Origin: Isoetes taiwanensis
Taxonomy: Eukaryota > Streptophyta > Lycopodiopsida > Isoetales > Isoetaceae
NCBI GenBank assembly: GCA_021234155.1
Contig: JAJEKV010000093.1
Location: 370,001-434,000 of the forward strand
Direction of reading: 5' to 3'
Length of the DNA: 64,000 bases
The notes below the pieces were generated by a model. That model searched no databases, had not been told where the DNA came from, and saw nothing but the letters and a program-made list of their open reading frames with translations. Within the stretch, counting starts at the first letter, position 1, and every line of letters starts with the position of its first letter. This document shows positions 21,300 to 31,179 of this stretch, piece after piece. A program made the translations under genes and the position numbers.

Positions 21300-24160
21300 T
21301 TTGCTTAATATTCGATCACACAAAAACCTTGTGTATTGTTTTGGTTCCTACATGATCGTGGTTGTTAAATAAGACGCCTCTGTGGGGAGAGGGAGATTGT
21401 GTAGCTGATAAGAAAAAAATGGAAGGCATTAAAGACAATGAAATATATGCAAGTAATGTTGGTCTACCACATAAAACCAAAGATTAAGTCTCGTCATTTA
21501 TAGCATGCCTCCATCAAAGAACAAGGTCCTTGTATCTTTCAAGTAATCTCGATAAGGAAAGGGTGAAAGAGAAAAATGTATCTATCGATCCACTTATGCC
21601 AAGCCTATCTTTCACAGGTGGATTGCAAGTCCTCTCTTACATTGACCCTATATTCTAAGTTTAAGCCATTCGCCTTTGAAATCCTGCGCCAGATTGCAAG
21701 CCATTACTGGCAGAATTTGCCACCGCATTTGTTGAGTTCTTCATGATCTTGATGCCCAGGTGAAGAAAAATAGTAAAGCTGACATCATCTCCTCGATGTA
21801 AAGAATATGGTACGAAACTTCCATGTTAGGTCTCAACCAGATGCACTACTCCATATAACTAGGGTGAAATTTTTGCATGATGTTGACTCCAATATAGCAA
21901 AGGTCATGCTAGTTGTATCATTATTCTACACTGCTCTTCCATTGTTAAATTTTATTTTTTGTACATGGAAACGTGCAAGTGATTGACCATGTATATGTTG
22001 GTTGTCGATCATTTTCCATATGCCAAAGTGGGTTGCAAATGTGTAAGCAGAACATTTGCTATGAGAAACCTTAAAGCGTATTTTCCTTAAAGTCCTAGTT
22101 GGCATCAATGTGGACACTCTAAATTGCTTTAAAGTCTCTTGGAAGTCTCTTTAAAGTCACTTTAAATAAACTGCTAAAAAGATAATGTGTGTTGAGATAG
22201 ATTAGGATCCAATGGTATAATAAAAGGACATGTCATATTTTAAGATACATGGATAGGCTAGGTTTTTAGATAATGTGACACTCCAGGTTCGGCTGTTGTG
22301 CTAAGGAAAAAAAACAAAAAAATCAATTCTGCTAATACACGGTCGAATTGTTGTTATGAATTCTAAATAGTTAACCCTCCCCAAGAATAAATAAACTCTT
22401 GAGGTCTCTTCTATGTTTTTGACAACATCAAAGAGGGTGCTTCAAACGTGCAAAGATGGATGACCTAACATACTTTGGCATTTCTTTCTGTTATGAATAT
22501 TCCTTTTTATGGACTCACTTATGTAGACATAGGGTTTTAGAAAAGAAAGAATGGCACCACAACAAATTTCTTGTTTTTACATAAATTTTGCAAATAAAAA
22601 TTTTGCTATAAAGCAAGTAAATTTTGGTTTAAAGTTGTTATACATTTTATGTATATATGCATATGTGGACGTTCCTTTATTGCACTTACAGGCTCGCCCA
22701 TTTATTCAGCGTAATGGGCTCTCCTGGGGTTTAACCCATTCCTCAAAATCCGGCTCATCTTTGCGGGTCTTGTGCGCAAAAGGATGCTCTGAAAATCTCT
22801 TCTGAGGCAGCCGGAAACCTCTCCTCTAAGATTTGATGCTCTGTGCTTGAGTGCGCGGGGTTCTAATGAGGCCGTTACAGCCTGGAGGTTCAATTCCTTT
22901 GGCCTATGCTCTGTTTTATTGAATGGCTACTATAGTGATCACGAGCCCAGAATCATTTAGAATGTGAGCTCTCAGATTAGGTATGCAGGACTTTCAAAGG
23001 ATTAGGTCGGAAGGGTTGCAGAGGATCAGGTCGACAAGGCTTCGAGGCAACCGGTGTGAAAAGAGCATGATTGTCAATTATTTTGGTGTTTATGCAAAAT
23101 TTATTATTATTGCACAAATTTTATCTTTCGTGCAGGAGATTGAACAATAGGAAAAGAACAAATATTAAGGTGCTACCATATAATGACATTATAATAAGAG
23201 AATAATTATCGTTTGTTTTGTCATATTGTTTGTTTTGGGCCATATGGCGGTTCACTCTTTCAACATTTGTATCAATAAAGTAGAAGAAAAAGATTATGGA
23301 CCCATCCCTTACTAATTCTATCTTTATCAGTGGCAGCATCGTGAAAGGAAGCCTTCAAGTTCCTCGCACATTTAGAAGACAATGATTACAAGGCCAAGAA
23401 AGAGAGATTTATTAACGTCTACGGAAGACCCATAGGGTCTTGAAGACCAAGAACATACACAATTGATCATCTGCAAGAAAGATTGAAGACAGTAATTACA
23501 TTCTCACTGGAATCCTTTTTCAAACCAGACTTGAATTCTTGACAAAAAGGGAATATATACTAGGAGCTAGATTCTGTCAGAACCTTTACAAAAATATAGC
23601 ACGCCTTTCCATAAAAACTGTAAACAAAATCATATGCCAGCATAGCTTTACATAATGTTCATGGTTTTATATTTTTCATGGATTTATGTTAATCTCAAGG
23701 CAGTCTAGGTGCTAGAAATATAAGTTATGAGCGGAAGAAGGGTATCGCCATTAGTGCTTAAAAAACTACTGTTGTAATAGTGCAGATAATTGTTCCTTTG
23801 AAAAGATCTCTGAACTCATGAAATTTAAATTTTATATTCCGCAATTCCCAAGTGGCATTGTAAAGAAGCTGCATACAATACATGGATTGAACTTATGACA
23901 AGCAACCAACAGATTGGCCCTCTTCAATTTTTTCTGTCTCTGATAATTGCTTTTGCCTGTAAGACTATACATAAAGAGTATCCCAACTGTCAAAGATGAC
24001 AATACAAAGATCTTTTATCACATAAATAACAATCCATACTAGTTGCCAGCAAGAACATGGGGGAAAATAGGATAGCCAGAATATGATATAAGGTAAGTGG
24101 AGTTCTAAGGTAAGATTTAGCCAGAATAGTATGTTACAATCACATAAATTAGTCAAAAAT
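21300..24160. other. 2.9-kb intergenic stretch
   Basis: No gene is supported. It is AT-rich, with one GC-richer island at about 22690-22910 without a coherent frame. A further signature insert lies at 23400-23450. Short frames such as 22551-22805 have no recognisable features. Confidence 0.5.
23400..23450 (-). repeat. Signature-plus-tail insert, copy 3
   Basis: On the minus strand it reads GGTCTTCCGTAGACGTTAAT, then AAATCTCTCTTTC. It keeps the GGTCTxCCGTxGACGTTAA signature with a short pyrimidine tail. A partial second GGTCTTCAAGACC lies just before it. Confidence 0.45.
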
Positions 24161-24335
24161 GTACAATGTCTCACACGTCACGCCAGGACTAAAAACAAAA
24201 CTCTAGTTTTTGATCAGGGCGCAACGTGTGAGACCAGTACTTAGAAAACTCTGAAATAAGTGTATGTTTTAAGTCAATAGGTGCCCTGGCACGTTAAATA
24301 GACCAACTTGAATTTTGACCTAAAATTGCCCAAGC

Positions 24336-24343
24336 TATAAATA
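24336..24343 (+). promoter_or_regulatory. TATA box of the H3-like gene
   Basis: TATAAATA lies 103 bp before the ATG at 24446. Upstream at about 24172-24180 is CACACGTCACG, containing ACGTCA, the core of the plant histone-promoter hexamer. The pairing suggests a Pol II promoter serving the H3-like frame, although a single ACGTCA can occur by chance. Confidence 0.55.
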
Positions 24344-24445
24344 GATGTAGACCCCCCCTCATTTGTACGTTCCCGCCTTAGAAATCTGCTCCCGCTCCCT
24401 AAGGCGATCTTTGGCGCCCGACATCGGATTGACGTGCCGTCAAAC

Positions 24446-25771
24446 ATGGCCAGGACGAAACAAACTGCTCGAGTTCCTCGACCTGGTGAATCGCCCAGCG
24501 CCCATGATCCTAGCCTGATACAGAGGATGCTTCAGGAGTGCCTTTTCAACCAAAGGGACCAGACTTCATTGAGCGAGGGAACACCTTCGGAAGAGCACCG
24601 AGAGGAAGGATCCCAGCCGAGAGGAGCACAGGACGGGGAGATGGACCAGCAGGTCGACCGAGAAGAGGAGGTGCACTCGGATGCAGGGACAGAACTTCTC
24701 GAAGAGGAAGAGGAGGGAGCAAAGCGAGAGCGAAGAACCAAGGCTCGTGAAGAGCAGAGGCAGCCGACTCCTGAGCCGACCATCGACGAGCAACTCGAAG
24801 CCTGGATTCGCGAGAAGGAGGCAGAGGAGCAAGAAGAACAGAGGGAGCCAATGCTCGAGCCAAGCGAAGAACAAGACCTCGCGGCGTGGATCAAGAAGTA
24901 TGAAGCAAAAGAACGCCGCCGAGAGAAGAAGAGAGCAGAGAAAAAGAGGAAGAGGGAAGAGGAGGAGGCGAAAGCAGCCGAGGAGCTGAAGAAGAAGAAG
25001 GGTAAGTTCGTGGTGGGCCAAAGAAAACTCAAGGAGGTTCCACGAACAAAGACCCCCAACCCCAATGTCGTCATCACCGAACGGTCAGCTGATCAGCCCC
25101 CGCCCTCCTCTGACGATTCTGAAGATGAAGACTTCAACCCCAACACCGAAGGTGGAAGCTCTTCTAAACCCCCAGCTGATGAGCAGGCAATACCCGGCCC
25201 GGAGCAGCCGGATCAAGCGCAGAAGCCCCCACCATATCCGACTTGGGACAGGAAGAAATAGCCACGGCCTGCCCGAGAATCCTATGTGACAGACCCCATC
25301 AAGATCTACGAGAGGAAGATGAGGGAACACAATGCTTACATGAAGAAGTAGGAGGCTTCCTACTACCAGGAGAACAGGGTCAGGATTATCGAGGGTGGAC
25401 GTCCAACAAAGCAGCAGACCTTAAGGCCGCCACCACAGAAGCCCAAGCCCCCCAAGAAGCCAGTCAAGAAGAAAGCCAGCAAAAAGGAGACCGAGAGAAG
25501 AGCACTGAGGGAGATCAGGCACTTCCAGCGCAGCTTCGGCTTCTTAATCCCTCGTGCCCCCTTTGCCCGTCTAGTTAGAGAGGTGATGCAGGACTTTAAC
25601 ACCGGCATAAGGGTAACAGACGAGATGCTGCTGGCACTACAGGAAGTGGCCGAGCAAAAGATAGTGCAGCATTTTGAAGACTCTATAGCCTGCACCGTGC
25701 ATGCCAAACGAGTAACCTTGATGAGGAAGGATATGCAGTTGGCCAGTATAATCAAGGGAGAGCCCCATTAG
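24446..25771 (+). pseudogene. Long-tailed histone H3-like protein (two in-frame TAG)
   Basis: The first ATG (24446, AAACATGGC context) begins MARTKQTAR, the exact N-terminus of histone H3. Residue 9 onward departs (VPRPGES), so the K9 position is lost. Residues about 60-350 are a long charged, coiled-coil-prone linker (repeated AWIRE/AWIKK blocks, KKRAEKKRKREEEE). Residues about 353-441 are an H3 histone fold: LREIRHFQRS (alphaN), PFARLVREVMQDF (alpha1), LALQEVAEQ (alpha2), then CTVHAKRVTLMRKDMQLA (alpha2 end, L2, alpha3). Loop 1 has normal H3 length. One frame covers all 442 codons, but TAG occurs at residues 272 and 302 (25259-25261, 25349-25351). No frameshift is present. Linker and fold stay in register, so loss is recent or the stops are read through. 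GC content is well above the neighbourhood and no intron is seen. LTR-like sequence follows within 60-100 bp. Confidence 0.85.
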
Positions 25772-25829
25772 AAATTTTGTAAATGATGAAAATTTTGTTA
25801 ATACAAAAGAATTTCGAGTAGATTATATG

Positions 25830-26449
25830 TGTAATCTACGTGGGTTCAAGTCGAATAAGGGCAGTGGCCCTCTAGTCACCTTGAGTCAGCATGTAGATCT
25901 CTGGAGGGAGAGATCCCTACCTGCCCCATCGGAACTGGGGAGATGCAACCTAGGAATAGCCCCTTTGGCTATGCATCTGGCGGGCTACAGTCAGGTCCCA
26001 ACACTTTTCAGCCTACCCTGCAAAGTGTGCACAGGAGGGGCGGATGGAGTGGACAACCCTAAGCCATGTTCTCATGCCAGCCAAATCCATTGCCATGAAT
26101 TCTGTCTGCAACGAACTCTGGAGACCCAAGCCGTCAGTCATCCCTTTGAGTCTGAGCCTTGGGTAGGATTTCCCATGTGATGTACTGATCATTGTCTATG
26201 CAGATGTGTGATGAGCCACCCTACGAGGTGGTATGTGATATCGATGTTGTATACTGACATGTATGTTTACGCTTCCGCAGCTAGATCGACCCTGAGGGAG
26301 ACATGGTAAATGACCCCTTAATTCTTCCCACTGGAACTCATCAAGGTTGCAGTGATACGTGGAGGGCCCTGTATCAGTGTGGAGCTGGTATGGGGGATGA
26401 ACTCCTGTTTGTATACGGTGAGAGTCCCGTATATGAGTAGGGGACGTCA
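25830..26449 (+). mobile_element. LTR-like sequence of the gypsy family at 41.6-57 kb
   Basis: Reading rightward, this matches the reverse complement of the 41.6 and 55.4 kb LTRs in order: CTGCAAAGTGTGCACAGGAG at about 26020, GGATGGAGTGGACAACCCTA, CCACCCTACGAGGTGGT at about 26216, CTTCCGC, AATGACCCC, GAGGGCCCTGT at about 26361, and a GGGGACGTCACA terminus at 26449. Identity is patchy, so it is an older or different subfamily. No primer site follows, so it would be a 3' or solo LTR. The left boundary is unclear. Confidence 0.75.
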
Positions 26450-26578
26450 CAAGTATTTAGGCATGTGTTTTTATACCATCTAGACTAGATATCGGATCCC
26501 ATATTTTAGCATGTGCTTCCATTTGCTTTTAGACTTAATGTAATACATGTAATATAAAACGTCCACATAAGCTAGGCA

Positions 26579-26586
26579 TATAAATA
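26579..26586 (+). promoter_or_regulatory. TATA box of the small spliced gene candidate
   Basis: TATAAATA followed by GAGGGTATCCTCC. An initiation site about 30 bp on would give a 5' UTR exon ending at the GTATAT donor at 26670. Confidence 0.5.
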
Positions 26587-26844
26587 GAGGGTATCCTCCA
26601 ATGCTTGAACACAATACGAGCTGAACTGCTTCTCTAGGCGCTTAGCTTTTCGCTCTTCCTATTTCTGAGGTATATTTCCTAACCTCTTCCACTCATCCAT
26701 TCTATATATACATTACATATCTTGCATATAAATCTACACTATTATTTCGTCTACACTATTATTTGTTACTTCTAGTTATTAAAGAAATTTAAAATTCCTT
26801 GAATACTGCTTGCCTTATAAGTTAATAGTGTCTATTAATTTCAG

Positions 26845-27188
26845 ATGGGCAAGCCATTGCCAGAGGCCATTGTTATGCTGACGTCTAAGATAAAAAAATT
26901 TCTATATATAACGATTAAAGGAATGGGAAATGAGCTATATCATGTGGAGTGTGGTTGGATCCAAGGATCCTCAGAGTTTCTCTTTGACACTTTAGTCGTG
27001 GAACGTTTTTTGCCCAAATCCTTATTCAATAAATTGGAAATTATGGAAACAAATTACCCTTGGGCGTCATAACCTATTATCTTGAGAAGTACATGGGTTG
27101 TGGCTCTATTGGTCCTGCAGGTATCTTCAAAGTTGAGACCGAACTGGTGGATGGTAGGATTGAAGTTGAACTATTCAATGACATCTAA
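26845..27188 (+). CDS. Small unidentified protein gene with 5' UTR intron
   Basis: A TATA box (26579), a donor at 26670 (CTGAG/GTATAT) and an acceptor at 26844 (TAATTTCAG) place the ATG of 26845 at the start of an exon. The first frame gives 75 residues (MGKPLPEAIVMLTSKIKKF, ending NYPWAS) and stops at 27072. An overlapping frame continues with similar character (ITYYLEKYMGCGSIGPAG, then ELVDGRIEVELFNDI) to a stop at 27188. Either a one-base shift has broken a protein of about 115 residues, or the first stop is genuine. I do not recognise the family. Confidence 0.4.
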
Positions 27189-27469
27189 TTCCATAGTTAG
27201 TAGTTGATAATGTTTGGATTATCGAATGTACTTTGTTTGTTTTAATACTAAAGTTAACATCTATATAATGCTAACGTGAGTTATGGAGATGCGATGTGCC
27301 TGTCTGGATCTGTTTTAATTTGGTTTTTGTATTTTGCATTGTAGTAAATGGCGTTTTTAAAGCTGAAACTATACCAGAGGAAAAAACCACGAATATAGTG
27401 ATGAAGGAGATATTCAGTGCCCATAAGATCCATTCATGAGAGACTAACTTTTCCACAACATCATTAATA

Positions 27470-27748
27470 TTAGATATGATAAAAAAAAAAAATCTTCTCC
27501 AGCTTCTTCAAGGACTCATAGGTTGGCAGACCACGACGTGAGAGATGCTGAGGAAGCCATCGCATCAAATTTCTAAAATCAAGAAAGCTACCGATATAAT
27601 AACCAATAACAGGGTGGGCAACCACATTCTCTATGCATTTAACATGGGATTCATGATTTATCTCAACCAAGGGTACCCCAGAGGCTGTGATATAATAGCT
27701 ACAATTTGTTTTGCAAAATACATCATGTGGGGGGAAGTTCTGAACCAA
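27470..27748 (-). CDS. Unidentified frame, possibly an exon
   Basis: The minus-strand frame of 92 residues reads NHESHVKCIENVVAHPVIGY and RGLPTYESLKKLEKI, which is protein-like in composition. I cannot assign a family or see splice partners. The opposite-strand frame at 27545-27769 is probably a shadow. Confidence 0.25.
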   Translation of the reverse strand: MVQNFPPHDVFCKTNCSYYITASGVPLVEINHESHVKCIENVVAHPVIGYYIGSFLDFRNLMRWLPQHLSRRGLPTYESLKKLEKIFFFYHI

Positions 27749-27776
27749 CTTGATGCTGCTTTGCCTTAAGTACCTC

Positions 27777-27871
<95 letters not shown>
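27777..27871. repeat. (GATA)n microsatellite
   Basis: About 23 uninterrupted GATA units are followed at 27873 by AAGTCGTATTTAATTAAAGT. That 26-bp flank recurs inverted at 31836-31862 beside a second (GATA)n. Confidence 0.98.
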
Positions 27872-27872
<1 letters not shown>

Positions 27873-28035
27873 AAGTCGTATTTAATTAAAGTGGGACAAA
27901 TCTTGAATTTTGGGACTCGGACTGAAAATGGGACTCATATTGACATCAAAATTTCACATCATATAACAAGGACTGGTTCATAATATTTTTCTTCTGAAAT
28001 TTCCAAATTGCAAGTTGAGAAAGTTGAGTGAGGTG

Positions 28036-28276
28036 AGATGGAAAGGGGAGGGGAAGGGGAAGGCGGGAGTGAGAAAGGGGGGGGGAGAAGGGGGCAAGGG
28101 AGAAGAGGGGCAAGGGGAAGGGGGCAAGGGAGAAGAAGAAGGGGCAAGGGGCAAGGGAGAAGAGGGGCAAGGGAAGGGGGCAAGGGAGAAGAAGGGGCAA
28201 GGGGCAAGGGGCAAGGGGCAAGGGAGAAGAAGGGGCAAGGGGAAAGGGGAGAGGGGGGGGAAGGGGGGAGGGGAAA
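28036..28276. repeat. Purine-only G-rich low-complexity tract
   Basis: The plus strand is almost only G and A, with C in recurring GGGGCAAGGGAGAAGA and GGGGCAAGGG words. Runs of four or more G occur every 10-15 bp, so G-quadruplex or triplex formation is plausible. The long frames here on both strands are composition artefacts. Confidence 0.95.
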
Positions 28277-28391
28277 GCCAAAATAATAAAAGGAACGTAT
28301 CCATTGAGATTGAAAATACATATTATCAAAATATAATTAATAATTAATTTAATTAATTTAATTAAATAAATAACTAATAAAAAAATATAAA

Positions 28392-28481
28392 CCATTCTCC
28401 TCTTCTCGACTAGTGAGTCGAGAATTGGAAAACATAAATCCAACCATTCTCCTCTTCTCGACTAGTGAGTCGAGAATTGGA
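28392..28481. repeat. 51-bp tandem pair with a CTCGACT/AGTCGAG palindrome
   Basis: CCATTCTCCTCTTCTCGACT continues as AGTGAGTCGAGAATTGGA and is repeated twice (28392 and 28443). Each contains a perfect CTCGACT...AGTCGAG stem, the same stem that dominates the satellite at 30.58-31.11 kb. Confidence 0.85.
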
Positions 28482-28654
28482 ATAACCTCTAATCCTCCGT
28501 GTGAACCGCCCATTAAGTGTGAGATTAAATGTGTGCAAGGTACCTAAAGGGGCATAGATGGTCACAACCAAACTCATTTGTAGGATAGAAGGACCCGTGA
28601 TCACCCATCGCAACACCGACAATTATTTTATCTGAAGATCGGAGAGGGGCGGCC

Positions 28655-29032
28655 ATGGCTATGCCGATGTCGATGTCTGTAGCGCTTGAGCCCCTTCCCT
28701 ACAGGTATGCGCCTATTTTCAATTCCGAAGCTTCGGCCAAGAATGCTGTTGCTTTCAAGCATCTGCCCATCAAAACATGCCATTCTCTCGTGGCCACAAA
28801 TGTAAGATGGAATAGGATATCAAGAAGGGCAGCTCCACAAGCGATAAATAATCCTTTGGATGACAAAGTGGAGGAAAGCATAAAGGCTGCACAGGAGACT
28901 TGTGCCGAAGATGCTGCATCTGGCGAATCCACAAACGCGAGTTCTGCTTCAAATCCACAAAACGCGAAGGTCGGAAGCAAAAGCTTCAATCCACAAACGC
29001 AAGTTCTGCTTCAAATCTTAAGTGCGTGTTGA
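28655..29032 (+). pseudogene. CP12-like N-terminal remnant
   Basis: The frame of 125 residues starts with a Ser/Ala-rich, basic, transit-peptide-like segment (MAMPMSMSVALEPLPYR) and then reads DDKVEESIKAAQETCAEDAA, closely resembling the conserved start of mature CP12. CP12 is the chloroplast redox protein that bridges GAPDH and phosphoribulokinase in the Calvin cycle. After ASGE the expected Cys, the AWD-VEEL core and the C-terminal cysteine pair are absent. They are replaced by STNASSASNPQNA and a 30-bp repeated filler (28925 and 28989). It keeps one Cys of the N-terminal pair and has no PRK- or GAPDH-binding region, so it is a remnant or a captured fragment. A SSASN-type repeat and stop follow. 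Confidence 0.65.
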
Positions 29033-29406
29033 TCTGGATAGCGAAACCAAGGTTAGATTGAAGATTAGAAATCAAGGTCAGTTTGAAACCAAGGTCAGGT
29101 TGGGGCGTTGATTGAGGCTCCTCGGAAAGCCATGGGCGAGCTTCTTGGAAGTTATGGCCATAGCCGTGCAGCCGGAGATGCTTCCTGTAGTGGAAAGATT
29201 TCTCAAAGGCGAAACTCTGAAAGGTAAATCTGCTTGTCAAAATCTCTGCAGTTGAAGGATTAAACATCAAATTAGGAGCCAAGATTGGTCTGTTAGAAGG
29301 AGTAGTAAAGCTAATTCGTCAATCGGACACGCCAAGGCTTGTAAAGCTAGGCATAACAGAAAAGATTTGTGCCTTTCAAAAGAAAACAGAGCCGTAGGCT
29401 GGAGCT

Positions 29407-29860
29407 GTGGAAGCTCTGCTCGAAATACTGTCGGATTTGAAATACTGCTCGAAATACTGCTCGAAATACTCTACCGGAGTTCTGTGTGCCCTCTGCACTT
29501 CTGAAAACCTAGAAGCTCAAGAAACTGCTGTTCAAGCTGGAGCTTCGAGCATCAAAACCATCAAAAGAGGCATAAGGTCGTCTTGCGCCGGCAGCAGGCT
29601 GTAAATTAGTTAAAAGGAGCCGTGTAGCCACAATGCTCAAGAATCCGGCTTGGAAATCGAGCAGATCCTGTGCATTCCCGATTGCCTTTGTACGCCCATT
29701 TGATCCGAGCTCGGCTATGGCGGCAGTCCGGCTATGGCGTTGGGGAGCTATGGCGTTGGGAGGTTCTTTCAAATGGTACAAAAGGAACTTCTGTCTCAAA
29801 GGTATGTACCAAAGTTTAAAATTCAACCATGGGCGGGAAAAAAAGGCGGGGTATTAGAAA
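29407..29860 (+). other. Region with short frames, no recognisable gene
   Basis: Frames 29407-29604 and 29633-29857 are open but unrecognised. The word ATACTGCTCGAA is repeated three times at 29440-29470. I do not support a gene here. Confidence 0.3.
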
Positions 29861-29990
29861 AAAAGGGGTAAAATAATAAGAAAGTGTAATATAAATGATT
29901 TTAAAATTCAAGCATGGGCGGGAAAAAAAGGCGTGGTATTAGAAAAAAAAGGGTAAAATAATACGTTGAAAAAGAAAGTGTAAAATAAAT
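29815..29990. repeat. About 88-bp tandem duplication
   Basis: AAAATTCAACCATGGGCGGG at 29818 restarts as AAAATTCAAGCATGGGCGGG at 29902. Each copy carries AAAAAAAGGCG, GTATTAGAAAAAAA and AGAAAGTGTAA in order. Confidence 0.85.
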
Positions 29991-30049
29991 GCTAATAATA
30001 TAGGATTATATTTTGACGTGTCCCCAATTTCCTCTTTTCATGTGTGTGC

Positions 30050-30550
30050 TACTATGTTTACACGTTAAACATTATGTTGCTATGGTGCACGTTTTCTAGG
30101 CATATATTCTTATTCTAAGGTAAAAATTTAATTTTGCGTGTGATCATGATATAATTTACACCTTGTTTAACCCATTTTGAAGGTTCAAGACACAAAATGG
30201 AAACAAGTACATATTAATATATATGTCTAATGCTTATTAATAGATTTAATGCATAGGTCTAATAGGCTCTCGTAGGTTATAATGTGCATTATAGGTGCAT
30301 ATGTTGCTATTTACATGTGCATTAGGCATTACTCTTTACATAGCTAAATATGAGCCCAATGGTCCCCTCTTCATATAGCTATATGGTATGGTCCATTAGA
30401 AAGGGGGAGGGTCCATTGGATATGTGTCCATTAGATAATACATGGGGAGGGTCTATTTTTTATGGAAAATCATTAGGAAATTTATAGGAAGGGTATTTTT
30501 CATAGAAAATACATAGGATATTTGAAGGATTCATTTTCGACCTTCTTGGA
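30050..30550. other. AT-rich stretch without a gene
   Basis: No frame or structured repeat is supported here, apart from loose recurrences of GGTCCATTAG/GGTCTATT words near 30360-30450. Confidence 0.4.
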
Positions 30551-30584
30551 CTCGAGCTTTGAAATTGCCCTTTTTTACTCTCGA

Positions 30585-31110
30585 GTTGCCTTTTAGACTT
30601 TGGAGTCGAGAAAGGCCCTCAAACTGCATTTTTAAACTTTGGTACGCCTTTTCGACTTCGCGGTCGAGAAAGGCGACTCAAAGCAGCAGCGGGTTTTATG
30701 GGTCGAAGGCCTTTCTCGACTTCAGCGAGTCGAGAAAGGCGACTCAAAAGCAACCACGGGTTTTATGGGTTGAAGGCCTTTCGACTAAGCGAGTCGAGAA
30801 AGGCGACTCAAAGCCGAGAAACTTGGCAGGTTTTATGGGCGTTTTCGGCTTTGGTACGCCTTTTCGACTCGGTCAGTCGAAAGGCGTTCATAAAACTGCG
30901 TTTGCCTTTCTCGCCTTTTCATGGTCGAGAAAGGCCTTCCCCTAAAACTTGTATTTTTCGCTTTTTGGTCGCCTTTTCGACTCGCGAAGTCGAGAAAGGC
31001 TTTCGACCCCTATAACTTGCATTTTTTAAGCTTTGAGTTGCCTTTCTCGACTCGAGTCGAGAAAGGCCTTCTCCACCCTAAAACCTGCATTTTTCCCTCG
31101 AGTTTGCCTT
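30585..31110. repeat. Satellite-like array of hairpin units (CGACT...AGTCGAGAAAGGC)
   Basis: Eight to nine degenerate units of 55-85 bp follow one another. Each begins GCCTTTTCGACT or GCCTTTCTCGACT, turns over 2-6 bases, and returns as AGTCGAGAAAGGC, then has a T-rich or GGGTTTTATGGG spacer. Each unit can fold into a stem of 10-14 bp. The frames crossing the array (30559-31142) repeat SRKATQ-like words and are by-products. Confidence 0.9.
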
Positions 31111-31148
31111 TTCATGCCACGTATTTTCCAAAATGGGCCTAAGAACTG

Positions 31149-31172
31149 TTTTTTTTTTTTTTTTTTTTTTTT
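31149..31172. repeat. Poly(T) tract
   Basis: About 24 T followed by GCATGTAGCATC. It could be the poly(A) end of a minus-strand retroelement, but no coding end is seen beside it. Confidence 0.9.
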
Positions 31173-31179
31173 GCATGTA

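Noticed and set aside
22700-22910. tRNA-like GGTTCAATTCC with a GC-rich neighbourhood
   Set aside because: The B-box-like word has no fitting A box or acceptor stem, so no cloverleaf can be drawn.
24434-24445. Upstream in-frame start of the H3-like frame
   Set aside because: The codon at 24434 is GTG, not ATG. In a plant nuclear gene the first ATG at 24446 is the likely start, giving MARTKQTAR.
24532-25077. Long antisense frames over the H3-like gene (Ser/Leu-rich)
   Set aside because: They mirror the Glu/Lys/Arg-rich sense strand and show no features of their own.
24446-25771. Assignment of the H3-like protein as centromeric H3 (CenH3)
   Set aside because: Loop 1 is not lengthened as in typical CenH3, and the N-terminus is the canonical H3 tail. 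The retroelement context also argues against it.
27946-28443. Pro/Leu-rich frames across the purine tract
   Set aside because: Low-complexity translation of a G/A microsatellite-like tract, open on several frames at once.
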